Part shown: in pieces, positions 32,600-43,899 of the stretch
Numbering within the stretch: position 1 is the stretch's first letter
How the letters are laid out: the number at the start of each line of letters is the position of its first letter
Origin: Bettongia penicillata ogilbyi
Taxonomy: Eukaryota; Chordata; Mammalia; Diprotodontia; Potoroidae
Assembly: GCA_023548195.1 (NCBI GenBank)
Contig: JAJHZJ010000252.1
Coordinates: forward strand, 4,104,841-4,168,840
Length of the DNA: 64,000 nt
Direction: 5' to 3'
The notes under the pieces: model-generated
What the model was told of the DNA's origin: nothing
Seen by the model: the letters and a program-made list of their open reading frames with translations, nothing else
Databases searched by the model: none
Program-made: the position numbers and the translations under genes

Positions 32600-32855
32600 G
32601 CTTTATTTCCAAAAGAGCTGGTACAGATCTTAGAGGTCATCTAATCCAAAGAAATTAAGGTGCTGGAAGGACAACTAGGTGGTATAGTGTATAGAGCACC
32701 AAGCCTAGTCAGGAAGACCTGAGTTCAAATCAGGCCTCAGATACTTGCTAACTTTATGACCCTGGACAAGTTCTGAGTGCCAAAGTCGGATTTGAATGCA
32801 GGTCTTCCTGATTCCAGTCCCAGCACTCTATCCCTTGTGCCACCTAACTGCCCTA
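32600..32855 (-). repeat. MIR-family SINE, split by MAR1
   Basis: Left part GATCTTAGAGGTCATCTAAT and AAGAAATTAAGG. Right part CAAAGTCGGATTTGAATGCA, GGTCTTCCTGATTCCAG and the head at CCTTGTGCCACCTAACTGCC. Antisense MIR interrupted by 32668-32772. Confidence 0.7.
32668..32772 (+). repeat. MAR1 5' half, nested
   Basis: ACAACTAGGTGGTATAGTGT head, GAGTTCAAATCAGGCCTCAG and TATGACCCTGGACAAGTT. It stops within the CORE, so only the promoter half was kept. With the flanking antisense head it forms an inverted pair of tRNA-like heads. Confidence 0.8.
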
Positions 32856-33164
32856 TATTCTGCATTAAGATGTGTAATCAAGATGTGCTTGAGCCAATTT
32901 CAACCAGAGAGCCAACTTAATTTTTACTGTAAGTATTTGCACTTCAGGAAATCAGCAAGTGCTACAAATCAAGGCTTTATTTATTATTTTGTCGATTGTC
33001 TAGACCTAAGAAAATAATGGAAAAAATTTGAATAACGCAGACTAAATTTAATAGCTTCCCCCTCCTTTTTTCTGAGAACCAGCTATTATATTTTTGCCAG
33101 GACACTTCTGTCATACTCAGCATACCAACTTCTTTGTTGCTGGGAAATTTCCAAAGGAAAAAAA
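32856..33164. other. Unassigned non-coding stretch
   Basis: Nothing recognised. Confidence 0.3.
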
Positions 33165-33785
33165 ATAAGCCATATAGGTGAGCCACATACAATATCGGGC
33201 TACAATCATAACTTTTATTGTTTAATGATAATAACAAATAGCACTTTTTTGATAGCTAAGAACTACAAACAAAACAAATGCCCATTAAGTGGGGAATGAC
33301 TAGACAAATTGTGGTATATGAATGAAGTGGAATGTTATGTCCTATATGGAATGGTATGTGTGATTAAATACAGGGAATCGTGGAACAATCTATATGAACT
33401 GATGCAAGCAAGCAGAGTCATGAAAATAGTATACACAGTAACTCCAGCAGTGTAAATGGAAAGAACCATGATGCATCAAAACACCAAAAATAAACATAAC
33501 AAAATTATAAAGATCAAGTGGGACAAGAATGAAGAGATATGAGAAGGCACTCCCAACCTTCTCCTTCATGGAGGTGTGAGGTCTCCCTTTGTTGTACATT
33601 CATTATACATGTTTATTTTTACTTTGTCAATGTTTACCAAAAGTTATGCTGACCTTTTCCCCCATCTTCTAAAAATAATATTTGTCGTATGGGACAGATC
33701 TCTGGGAGGAAAAGGGAGAGGGACACATGGGATATTACTTTGATGTAAGAAATATAAAATATCAGCAAAAATGTTAAAAAAAATA
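33165..33785 (+). repeat. L1 LINE 3' end, diverged
   Basis: AACAAATGCCCATTAAGTGG, GGAATGACTAGACAAATTGT, GGTATATGAATG and ATGAACTGATGCAAGCAAGC follow the L1 ORF2 end, with a different 3'UTR from the other copies and an A-rich end. Confidence 0.75.
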
Positions 33786-33786
33786 A

Positions 33787-34062
33787 ATTAATAGTAATAG
33801 CTAGCATTTTTATAGCACTTACGGTGTGCCAGGCACTATGTAATATGCTTTGCAAAAATTTTTCATTTGATCCTGTAAGAATCCTTGGAGGTAGATGTAG
33901 TCAGGAGGTAGATGTAGTTTTTCTCATTTTACAGTTGAGGAAGCAGAGGTTGATTGACCTGCCCAGGATTACAAACTGACAAGTATCGGAAACCTCATTT
34001 GAACTCAGATCTTTCTGACTCCAGGTCGAATCCTCTGTTCCCTGGGCCTCCTAGCTGCTTAT
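33787..34062 (-). repeat. MIR SINE, near full length
   Basis: GCTAGCATTTTTATAGCACT, GTGTGCCAGGCACTATG, CATTTTACAGTTGAGGAAGC, CTGCCCAGGATTACAAACTG and head GGGCCTCCTAGCTGC. A 15-bp unit (GGAGGTAGATGTAGT) is duplicated near 33888-33918. Confidence 0.85.
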
Positions 34063-34374
34063 AACTTCCTCATTCTAATTTATACCATGCTTCTGGTTTC
34101 TACATTCTTGTATTTTCTTCTTCCTCAATATGTTTTTCCTACCCTAAATTCAAATCATCTAAAGCATTCCTCCTCAAGTTCATTTCTCTCACTTTCAGGT
34201 TCCCCCCTTTTTGTTCCTTATAAAGAGAATGTCTCGTAAAATGCTGTGTACTTTGTATGATCTCAATAAACACAAATAGATTGGATTTAGCTAGACTTGG
34301 CAGTGCAGGCAGGAAGATATAGAATCCATTATTTCAGTGATTCCCCTTTAAGTGAAAATAAGAATTGGATTTCT

Positions 34375-34688
34375 ACCCATCTGTGTATGTATTTGTCCAT
34401 TGCCAAAGAAGACCATGCCATCAGAGAAATAATGACATGACTTGCCCTTGACTTTGTTTTTGAGTGAGGGAGGGCTGTGTAGGTCACCAGCCTCACTTCT
34501 TCTCCAGAGCCATCCAAATCCAGTGACTAGATAGTCATCAGGATGAGTGGAGATGACCCAGCATGAGGCAATTGACTTGCCCAAGGTCATACAACTAGTG
34601 AGTGTCAAGTATCTGAGGTGAGATTTGAACTCAGGTCCTCCTGACTCTTGCACTGGTACTCTATCCACTGCACCACCTAGCTACCCCT
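34375..34688 (-). repeat. tRNA-derived SINE with RTE-type tail
   Basis: From right to left on the minus strand: tRNA-like head (reverse complement of CTATCCACTGCACCACCTAG), B-box region, a CORE-like CCAAGGTCATACAACTAGTG, then the RTE-SINE body (TTCTTCTCCAGAGCCATCC) and tail. It joins a tRNA head to the same body and tail found headless at 868 or 44726. It resembles the tRNA-RTE SINEs of marsupials (WALLSI/WSINE type); the name is from memory. Confidence 0.75.
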
Positions 34689-34739
34689 CTACTCATCTAG
34701 GATTTATGGAAGAACTAGGAAGATGATCTCCCTATTAGC

Positions 34740-34830
34740 ATATGCTCCAGCTCTGAAAGAACCTTATAGATCACTTTGTATAAAACCTGTTCATTTCACA
34801 GATGGAGAGACTGAGTCCTAGAGAAGTTAA
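34740..34830 (-). repeat. MIR-family fragment
   Basis: CCAGCTCTGAAAGAACCTTA and TTCACAGATGGAGAGACTGA with GAGTCCTAGAGAAGTTAA are antisense MIR extension and CORE start. Confidence 0.6.
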
Positions 34831-34869
34831 TCAATTAATAAGCATTTATTAATACTTCTTACTCACTAG

Positions 34870-35128
34870 AAGGTCAAACATTGAAGCTGATACTTAAGGA
34901 CTTTGGCCATTTAATGAGAAGATGGAACTCATTGAAAAAAGGCCTGATGTTGGGAAAGCTTGAAGGAAAAAGAAAAAGGGAATGGTAGAGAATGAGATGG
35001 ATAGATAATGTCCTGGAAACAATGAACATGAAGCTGGACATACCTTTGGGAGATAATGGAGGATAGAAGGGTCTGGTGTGCTCTGGTCTATGGGGTCAGA
35101 CATGACCAAACAAACGAGCAACAAAATA
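34870..35128 (+). repeat. BovB-like RTE LINE 3' end
   Basis: GAAGCTGATACTTAAGGACT, GAAAAAAGGCCTGATGTTGG, GAATGAGATGGATAGATAAT, GGAGATAATGGAGGATAG and TGTGCTCTGGTCTATGGGGT followed by CAGACATGACCAAACAAACG keep the order of the ruminant BovB LINE 3' end. The terminal block is the one seen in MAR1 tails. Inserted in the L2. Confidence 0.7.
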
Positions 35129-35500
35129 TACTAAGCTATGAAGACAAGGAGAAAGGCAAAACTAAAACATCCAGGCCCTACCCATAAGGAGTGTATCTTT
35201 TAATGGGGGAAGCAACTTGTAAAACAAAAAACAAAACTAGGTAAATACAATATAGAGAGAGTGAATGAAAAGGTACGTATACATGCAGGTACATATGTAG
35301 ATCTATGTATACGTGGGCTTATATGTTACATATGTGGATATATTTATAAAGTGTGGAGATGGTGGATAGAGGATTGTGTTTGAAGTACTACAGTTAGACT
35401 GGTGTAGCTGAAAAGTAGCAGGTAAGGTATAAGCAGACTGAAAAGAAAGAAAGGAGGCAGATTATAAAGGAGCATTAATGCTCAACAGAGGAGTCTATAT

Positions 35501-35764
35501 AATAACTAGCATTTATATAGTGCTTATTATGTGCCAAGCACTCTGCTAAACTTCACAAATATTATATTATTTGATTCTTGCAACAATCCTTGGAGGTAGG
35601 TGCTATATTACTATTCCCAGTTTACAGATGAAGAAACTGAAGAAAACAGAGGTTAAATGACTTGCCCAGGGCCACGCCGTTAGTAAGTGTCCCAGGCTAA
35701 GTTTGAACTCAGATCTTTCTGACTCCAAGTTTGGCACATTATCTATCAGGCCACCTAACTGCCT
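35501..35764 (-). repeat. MIR SINE nested in L2
   Basis: CTAGCATTTATATAGTGCTT, ATTATGTGCCAAGCACTCTG, CAGTTTACAGATGAAGAAAC, GCCCAGGGCCACGCCGTTAG and head CAGGCCACCTAACTGCC; nearly full length. Confidence 0.85.
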
Positions 35765-36984
35765 CTCAGCGTTTGATCCTGCAGGTAATTGGAGCTCATT
35801 GAATGGGGGCAAAATGACATGGTCAGATCTGTCTTTTTTATATCACCTTGGTAAGTTGAATGAAGACCGAATTGGAAGTAGGATGATATTTAAGGTGGTT
35901 AGGAATGTTAGAAGGCCATTAAAATAGTCTGGATTAGATTTGTAAGGTTCTGAACTATGACTGTGGTTATGTGAATTGAGAGAAAGAAATATATAGGAGA
36001 GATACGAGGGCAGAAACTGTGAGATTTGGCTGTAGATTTATAGGGCGTGACTGTGAGAAGCTGAGGATGACACTGGGGTTTCGATCCCATGAACTAGATG
36101 AATATCGATGTGGATTTGGAAGTAGGGAGGGATTGGGAGAAAGAGAAAAGGCTCTGGATTAAACATGTTGAATTTCAGAAGCTTATGGATATGTATGACA
36201 GTATCTCATCAGAAAGACTGGAGATATTTATGTCACACACCATATATGTGTATATATGTATGAATCTATACAGATAGATGGAGAGATAAGAGAAGTGAAC
36301 AGGTAAATGTGAATCATCTCCATGGACATAATAAATAAATCCTATGGAAGCTGATGAGATTACCAGTCAAGACAACATAAAAAGAATGAAAAGAGAAGGA
36401 GGCCCAGGGCAACATCGTGGGGTACAACCACAGTCAGTGGGTGCGACATGGCTGGAGTCAGCGATGGAGACTGAGAAGGAGCAGTTAATACATAGGAAGA
36501 ACAACCAAGAGTGAGCATTGTCATGGAAACCTAGAGAGGAGAGGGGATTCAAAAGGAGAAGGTGAGCAATGGTGTCAAATGCTGCAGGGAGGTCAAGGAG
36601 GATCAGGGCTGAGAAAAGGTCATTGCATTTGTCACTTAAGAGAGTATTGGTAATTTGGGAGATGGTAGTTTTATTTGAATGATGAGGTCAGAAGTCAAAT
36701 TACAGAAGGCTTACAAGAGAAACAGATGAGAAGTCTGGGTACCAAATGTAAATTGTTCTCTCAATTATTTTAGCCATAAAAAGGAGAAGAAACATGAAAT
36801 GAGAGTTTGCAGGGATTTTTATCAAGTGATGAGTTTTTTAAGGATAGGAGAGACATGAGTATATTTGTAGATAGTAAGGAAAGGACATTAATAGAGTTGA
36901 CAAACAGCCCTTTCCTTCCTTTTCCGTCTGCTTGCAGGTTGCTCCTAGTCATGTGTGCTGCATCCAAAAACACTAACCTAGTTG

Positions 36985-37228
36985 TCACACTTCAGACATG
37001 ATCCGTCTCCATCCCCAGAATTCTCAGTCAAATTTTTATGAGCAATGGTCCCCCTACCTTGCAAATCTCAGCTGGAATAGAATCAGCACCAGGTGCTTTG
37101 CCACATGAAAGGAGTCTAATGGCCCTCAAGACATCTTCTTCAGTTGGAAGTTCATCTAAGGAGAGACTGACTTCACCCTGAGGTAGTGTACTTTCTAGGG
37201 ATGTACACAATGACAACAAGGTTGACAC
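36985..37228 (-). repeat. RTE-like LINE, inverted 5' segment (reverse-transcriptase N-terminal part)
   Basis: The minus strand reads PTEEDVLRAIRLLSCGKAPG followed by ADSIPAEICKVGGPLL (37040-37150), which is the N-terminal part of a LINE reverse transcriptase. It lies directly before, and in opposite orientation to, the 3' part of the same LINE type at 37238. The left limit is approximate. Confidence 0.75.
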
Positions 37229-37237
37229 ACACATAGC

Positions 37238-37975
37238 TCAGTGTTTGGGAGACTCTGAAGAAAAGTATGGGAGAGAAGAGGTATTAGACTGACTATCAAA
37301 CTGAAAGTCTACAGAGACATTGGGCTGACTTCATTGCTTTATGCTTGTGAAACATGGAGTCTACCCGTGCCATGCCAGAAAGCTGAATTACTTCCATTTG
37401 AATTGTCTTAGGAAGATTCTGAAGATCAACTGGCAAGACAAAGTACCAGACACAGAAGTCCTTGCTCAAACTAAACTGCCAAGCATTCAAACTATGCTAT
37501 AGAGAGTGCCCCTCTGATGGGCTGGCCATGTTGTTTGAATGCAAAATGTACGCTTGCCAAAGACACTGTTTTATGGAGAACTCACATGGGGTAGGCAATC
37601 ACACAGTGGTCAGGAGAAGCAATACAAGGACACTTTCAAGGTGTCTCTCAAGAACTTTGGATTTGATTGTGTGACATGGGAGGTACTGGCACAGGACTGC
37701 TCAGCATGGGGTGCCCACATCAAAAAGGGTGTTGTGCTCTATGAGCAAAGCAGAATTGAGACAGCACAAAGTAAATGTAGGATGTGCAAATTTGGAGCAT
37801 CCACCCCAAATGTTCACATGGACTGTCTGTGCCCAATCTGTGTTAAAGCATTCCAAGCTCATATTGGTCTGATCAGCCACAGTTGGACACATTGAAACTT
37901 GAGTTTATCATGGTGATGTCATTTTGGTCCTCTTAGAGAACGAAGGACAACAACCATCCACCCAACCAATTCTCT
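37238..37975 (+). repeat. RTE-like LINE, ORF2 C-terminus and 3' end
   Basis: Frames with a few stops and shifts encode the post-RT region: [31 protein letters not shown]-like block, YGELTWG and KDTFKVSLKNFGFD. A C2H2 zinc finger CPICVKAFQAHIGLISHSWT ends the frame (37830-37892, C-x2-C-x12-H-x4-H). The 3'UTR ends TGATGTCATTTTGGTCCTCT and AGAACGAAGGACAACAACC. A second copy lies at 47722. The exact clade is not certain. Confidence 0.8.
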
Positions 37976-38394
37976 ATACATCTATTTATCGATCCATCCA
38001 TCCATCCATCATCTACCTGATATATAATATATCTACATACATAACACATAGGCATACATGCACATATATCCATATATGTGTCTAATGCACATTTCTTTTC
38101 TTTCTCTATATTGCATTTACCTATTTTCTTTCTTTGCTTGCTTGTTTTACAAATTGTTTCTCCCATTTTAAAGAATGCTCCTCTAAGGTTGAGAGATTGA
38201 AGATAAGAGTGAGCATGGGGAAGTTAGTGGGGACAGTCTGCTATAGAAATTGGGGAGGGAATATAGATACTAAATTTGTCTTGACAAGGAGAAACACCAT
38301 CTCTTAATCTAAGACCAGAAGGAAAAGGACATCATGGAGGACAATGTCTGAGTGTGAGATGAGGACAGAGTTAGGGGGAGCTCTTGGCAAATGG

Positions 38395-38396
<2 letters not shown>
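37976..38396. other. Unassigned, with short (ATCC)n
   Basis: Short ATCC run at 37992-38010 and TATA/CATA-rich sequence to 38080. Nothing else recognised. Confidence 0.35.

Positions 38397-38477
<81 letters not shown>
38397..38477. repeat. (GT)n microsatellite, about 40 units
   Basis: Nearly perfect GT repeat interrupted once by GTATGT. Confidence 0.95.
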
Positions 38478-38480
<3 letters not shown>

Positions 38481-38674
38481 TATGAGGGGAGGTCCTTAGC
38501 GGAGAGAGTTGGAAGAGGAAATGTCATAAAAATCTTGAGAAAAGTGGAGAGTGGGAGAATGAAACAATTAAGAACGTTCCCCTAGCTACAGGGAGGGTCA
38601 AAGTAAGATTAGATTAACGTAAATTTGTGGCGCTCCCAGTCAGAATTGTTTTGTGATTTTTTTTTTTTTTTTTT

Positions 38675-38815
38675 ACAGCTCCATCGAGTGACACATGAGG
38701 AGGTCGAGGGGAAGTAATTAAAGTCACGCAGAGAGGGAGCAGCCGAGCTGGGCTTCAGACCCATGTCTTTTGACTCCAGGTTGAGTCCTCTTTTTCACTA
38801 TACCACACTGTCTTT
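38675..38815 (-). repeat. MIR-family fragment
   Basis: TTTTACAGCTCCATCGAGTG, TAAAGTCACGCAGAGAGG, CCATGTCTTTTGACTCCAGG and TTCACTATACCACACTGTC are decayed antisense MIR. Confidence 0.65.
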
Positions 38816-38894
38816 GAGAGTTACAGATTTTAGCCCCTGATGGAAGGTTTTGGAAATAATTAGATAATGCTCTAGCAAGATGTCGCTTTGGTTT

Positions 38895-39135
38895 GAATTT
38901 GAAACCTTTGTGTGAGTATAATCGTGAATATGTGTATTTGTTTATATGTATATTATACACATAATTTACATACAAATGTCAAGTCACTATATACCTACAT
39001 GTTGGTATATATATATGTTCATATATGTGTGTGTATACATGTACATGCTTCTATATGTTTATGGGTGCATGCATATATGTATAAACACACATCTCTACAT
39101 TCATGTATGCATACAAACATACACACACAAGCGTT
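38895..39135. repeat. Cryptic TATG/TACA-rich region
   Basis: About 240 bp of TATA, TATG, TGTG and ATACA units without a fixed period. Open frames here (Tyr/Ile/Cys/His-rich) are composition artefacts. Confidence 0.75.
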
Positions 39136-40029
39136 TCTTTGGGATGGGGTGACTACATTCATATGTATCCTACATAGTAGTGTTCATCATCCTGCTGTTT
39201 GATTCATTACCATGTTCATTCTTATCACCCCAGCTTCTAAGGTAATACAGGGATATGTTTCAATATTTTCTTATTAATTACTAATATTACAACTTTAAAT
39301 TATTAATCAATTTTCTCTGAGCTTCCATGAATATTATTTAATAAAGAAACTCTCTTCCCAATAGCAAGTGTTCATCTCCCACTCTATATCAAAACCTCAA
39401 ATCTACTAAGATTACATAAATATTAGGCCTACTGGCCATACAATTTATTAACAATGTGACCAATAATAAAATAAATCTATAAATACTTACAATGTTTTAA
39501 CTATGAGAGAAGGTCAGTTTCATGTCTAACAATTAGTTTTATTTTGATTTGTTCTTATTTCTGGAATACTAACATTCAGTCTCAATGTTGGAGCCAAAGG
39601 CTCTCAAGAATCACCTTCTTATTTATTTACAATATCCTTAAACTCCATTACCTCAAGAAATAAATTCTTTCTGCCCTCTCACAATGTCTTTCCAACCATG
39701 ACAGGTAATTTTCCAGAATGACAGTTAAAACTCTGCAGTTTCCTCATGGACTCATCAAAAATTCTCATTCTAAATTTTCTTCACAAGATGAGTTCAGTCA
39801 GTTCTCTCAGGAAAAAAGTTTTCTTCATCCTCTTTATCTTCGTCTTCTCTAAGATGCTCAAATCATCACTGTAAAGCCTCTCCAGAATAACAGCTAAATT
39901 GAGAGTCTCTCAAAATTCTATAGCTTCTAAAATGTACAATAACAATATCTATGGTCTCTGTGGGAGAGCAGAAGCTATGCTGTTACATGTGTGTGAGGAG
40001 AAGTAGGCTGGGGGAAGGGAACCACTAAA
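39136..40029. other. AT-rich unassigned stretch
   Basis: About 900 bp, AT-rich, no recognised repeat or gene. Confidence 0.3.
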
Positions 40030-40118
40030 AGAGGTTAAATGATTTGCCTGGGTTTTTCAGAACTATGTGTCAGAGGCAAGATTTGAATTTGAAAGTCTTG
40101 ACTCAGAAGTGAGTTATC

Positions 40119-40122
<4 letters not shown>
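40030..40122 (-). repeat. MIR CORE fragment
   Basis: AAGAGGTTAAATGATTTGCC, TGTCAGAGGCAAGATTTGAA and TCTTGACTCAGAAGTGAG are decayed antisense MIR leading straight into the microsatellite. Confidence 0.6.
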
Positions 40123-40196
<74 letters not shown>

Positions 40197-40199
40197 TCC

Positions 40200-40248
<49 letters not shown>

Positions 40249-40288
40249 GTGTGTGTGTGCGTGTGTGTGTGTGCGTGTGTGTGTGTAG
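40123..40288. repeat. Compound (CT)n-(AT)n-(GT)n microsatellite
   Basis: About 70 bp of CT, a short link, about 40 bp of AT, then about 45 bp of GT with GC interruptions. Three dinucleotide classes abut. Confidence 0.95.
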
Positions 40289-41119
40289 GTGCATATCTAC
40301 ATATATTTTAAGAAAGTTATCAATATGGATAGAGATAGAAATAAATGCACCTATTTTATTAACTGGCTTTCATCTAGGTAGGTTTCCCCTCATCCTCCTT
40401 TCCTCTCACAGTTGTATAACCAGGAGAGAAGATTCTTCGTCCGATTTATTCAAATGAGCAGGTCAGAGCCCTCTGCTCTCAGTGATCTGTCTCTGGTTTC
40501 TTTTCTGTTGTTAATTTGGATCATGGAGAAGCAGAATTGAGAGAGTAAAAAAGAGAAGAGGGAAAAGGGACTCAACAGAATTTAAGAATTGTTCATGGTT
40601 TTTATCACTTTACTGAGAGCATGAAAGTTATTAGTTACATGAAATTGTTTAAATGGATATTTTCATCGTCATCTGTATGAAATTACGTATTTTCAATGTT
40701 AATACTATACATTTTGGAGTTTGTCTGTTTTATAATGTGAAGAATCTTTGATTTCTGGGACTCCCTAGGACCAAGGTGTTTCTTTTGAGTGTGGCTGGGT
40801 CCCCATTGTAGACACCAGCAACTAGAAGGATCTCTTTTGTCCCTGTCTGCTCCATTTCTCAAAGTTACAATTGGCCAAAAATGACAGTCTTAGTTCCTTC
40901 TTTGGTTAGACTCATGGTCCTGCCTCCAGGGAAAGTTAGGCTTTGCTGGGTGACCTGAGCTTTTGTACTTTTCCAGGCATGTAAAGGAAGGAGTCAGCAA
41001 TACCTCTCTACTCCAGGGCTTCTCCCTAAAGTTTTGGGATACCAAGAATCTCTGAGCCTACTCTCTGGAGATTGACCCACTTTAGTTTAATCAGGATGGA
41101 CAACCTGGAACCTTAAGTT
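40289..41119. other. Unassigned non-coding stretch
   Basis: About 830 bp with nothing recognised. Confidence 0.3.
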
Positions 41120-42600
41120 CTTTCTCTTTTTAAATTTTTTTTAACTTTCAGTTCCAAATTTTCTCCCCCACTCTGCCTCCTTCCCTACCAGTTGAGAATT
41201 CAAGAAACACAAAACACACCATACACACACGTATATATGTTTATATATATGTGTATGTATGTGATATAATACTAAATATATTTCTATACTAGCCATTTTC
41301 TGAAAAAAAACATGAAAAAGAAAGAGCAAGGAAGAAAATATGCTTCATTTTCCTCTCTGAATCCATCAGTTCTCTATCTGGATAGATTTTTTCCTCATGG
41401 AATTGTGGTGGATCATCGTACGGATCACTAAGTCTTTCACAGTTAATTATCATTACAATATTGTGTAAATTGTGTAAATTGTCCTGGTTCTTTTTGCTTC
41501 AGTTTGCATCAGTTCATATGAGTCTTCCTAGCTCCATCATTTCTTACAGCATACTAGTATTCCATTAAATTTATATTTTGTATGTATCATATTACTTATG
41601 CAGCCATTTCCCAGTTGATGGGCATCCCCCTCAGTTTCCAATTCTTTGCCACCACAAAATGAGCTACTACAAATATTTTTGTACATATGGGTCCTTTTCC
41701 TTTTTAATTTGATCTCTTTGTGGGTATAGATTAAATAGTAGTATTGCTTGGTCAAAGGGTATGCACAGTTTGATAACTTTGGGGACATAATTCCAAATTT
41801 TTTTCCAGAATGATTGGTATAATCCATAGCTCCACCAGCAATTCATTAGCATATATATTTTCTCACATTCCCTCCAGCATATGTCATTTTCCTTTTCTGT
41901 CGTGTTAGCTAATATGATGGGTGTGAGGTGGTACGTCACTTATTTTAATTTGCATTTCTCTAATCATTAGTGATTTAGATAACTTTTTCAGCACTATTGA
42001 TTTCTTCCTCTGAAAACTACCTCTTCGTATCTCTTGACCATTTATCAATTGGCAAATAGCTCTTATTCTTATAAATTTCGTTCAATCCTCTATATATTTG
42101 CAAAATGATATCTTTGTCAGACAAACTTACTGTAACTTTTTCCCTCATTTCCTATTTTTCTTCTAAGTTTGACTGCATTGCTTTTGCTTGTGCAAAAACT
42201 TTAATTTTACGTAATCAAAATTAATCGTCTAACCTCACACAAACGTCTCTTATCCACACATCTGGTAGGTAATTTTTTTCTACACTCCCTTAATTTGCTT
42301 ATGATACCTTTTATGTCTAAGTCATGAACCCATTTTAAGTGTGAGATATTGATCTATGCCAAGTTTCTGCTAGACAGCTTTCCATTTTTCCAGCACTTTT
42401 TGTCAAATAGCAAGCTCTTGTTTCAATAGCTGAGATCTTTGGGTTTATCAAACACTAGGTTATTATATTCATTTGCTTCTGTATATTATGCATCTAATCT
42501 GTTCCATTGATCAACTACTCTGTTTCTTATCCAGTATCAAATTGTTTTGATGATTGCCACCTTATAATATAATTTGAGATCTGGTACTGCTAGGTCCTTC
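41120..42600 (-). repeat. L1 LINE, long ORF2 3' fragment
   Basis: The longest L1 piece here, about 1.5 kb antisense. From the left: 3'UTR (AACTTTCAGTTCCAAATTTT), ORF2 end (CCATTTCCCAGTTGATGGGC, CCACAAAATGAGCTACTACA), then GTCAAAGGGTATGCACAGTT, TTAATTTGCATTTCTCTAAT and ATATCTTTGTCAGACAAACT, a block also recognisable in placental L1. Stops in all frames. Confidence 0.88.
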
Positions 42601-43004
42601 TCAGCAACTGCTCTCAAAGATCCCTGCTAGGAGGAGTCTAACACTTCTCCTGCTTGGTGCCTCAGTTTCCTGTATAGTAAGTGGCAGGCATTGTGACCCT
42701 TAGGATGTGCTAAAGAGTGATTAATTATCAGGATATAGCATACTGAAAATATAAATGTCAAGTGTTTCTATTAAGAGTCATTTCCTCTGCTTTGATTTCC
42801 AAGGTCTCTCATGCTTTCCAGTTAGATGGGGTAGAATTTAGAAAGAGACTTATGAATGTAGCACACCCTGACTCCCAGCCCCCACAGCCCTACCATGGCT
42901 GAGAAGAAACCAGTTTAAAGAAATATGCTTTGTACATTTCTTAGCTTGGTTATTTTAGTAGGTTTTCAGTAACAGAAAGGACATATGCACATACATGCAC
43001 AAAT
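42601..43004. other. Unassigned non-coding stretch
   Basis: A possible MIR trace (TGCCTCAGTTTCCTGTATAG) near 42657; otherwise nothing. Confidence 0.3.
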
Positions 43005-43190
43005 AGGCATAGTGTTCAACTTAGAATCAAGAAACCTGACCTCAAATCCCACCTCAGACTCTTATAGTCTGTGTGTTGGTAGACAAGTCATTTACCTGCT
43101 TAGTCTCATTTGTAACACTCATCTCACAAAGTTGTGGTGAAAAAGTACTTTGCCATGGAAGCACTCACATAAATGTGACTTTATACATCA
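43005..43190 (+). repeat. MIR SINE
   Basis: GAATCAAGAAACCTGACCTC, AAATCCCACCTCAGACTCTT, AGACAAGTCATTTACCTGCT, TCACAAAGTTGTGGTGAA and ACATAAATGTGAC keep MIR order. Confidence 0.75.
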
Positions 43191-43899
43191 GCAAGTGGAA
43201 ATCTGTCAAGGGAAGCAGTTGTTTACATCTGGGAAAATAATTTCTGCTAAGTCATTTTGAAATCTGGTCAGTTTTGTTCATTATGGTTGCTTTCAGTCCC
43301 TCCTTTGTATGCTTAAGCAAAATGCTGGTAGGGCTAGGGCCTCTAAAATACAAATAAAAGAAAAAGCCACAAACTGTATGTATTTGTTTCACATTGACAA
43401 ATGCTACAGGGAGGTAGGATGTTGAAATTCCAAGAAAAATTTTGATAAGGGAGACCTTTCACAGCCTACAACCACCAAGCACACTCAACAGTCAGTCTGC
43501 ACTTTCCATCATTTTCTAGGCTCCCAAAGTATTTAGACACTGATGGCTCTAAATGAATATATCTTGTGACTAAGCTCTGGACAAAATCAAAGGGTAACCA
43601 GCAAGATCCCTTTGGAAGTTCTCACCAGGAGAACTCAGATTACCAAGAAATATTGATGGGGTTGATTTGTCCTTCTTTCCTAAGTGTCATCTGAAAGTTA
43701 AAACCAAAGCTGTATTCAGAGAGAAGAGATTTGGTCATGGGTGACTTCTTTCTAATAATATTGATGTGGTACATGCTTTGCCCTCACTTGATAAATGTGG
43801 GTATGCCTGAATCTAACTGTTTCTTTCCCTTGCCTTGGAGGGTTAGAGTCATCTCAGTGACAAGTAAACAAGGATACCAAGAAACACCTTCCTGAAAAA
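43191..43899. other. Unassigned non-coding stretch
   Basis: About 700 bp with nothing recognised. Confidence 0.3.

Larger units (their letters stand above)
34832..36905 (-). repeat. L2 LINE with reverse-transcriptase remnant, a mosaic
   Basis: Antisense L2 in several blocks: the 3' end AAGCATTTATTAATACTTC (34842), CCTACCCATAAGGAGTGTAT (35177), GCTCAACAGAGGAGTC (35480), TTTGATCCTGCAGGTAATTG (35772), then ORF2. On the minus strand the reverse-transcriptase motif LILLDLPAAFDT is readable at 36570-36606, and a C-terminal RT block with SLGFHD is readable at 36490-36540. Many stops show it is dead. A BovB-like LINE and a MIR are inserted in it. Confidence 0.8.

Noticed and set aside
37539..37895. 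A 118-codon frame ending in a C2H2 zinc finger as a host zinc-finger gene
   Set aside because: The finger is the C-terminus of an RTE-like LINE ORF2; upstream blocks (WAGHV, YGEL, KVSLKNFG) and a second copy at 48 kb show this.
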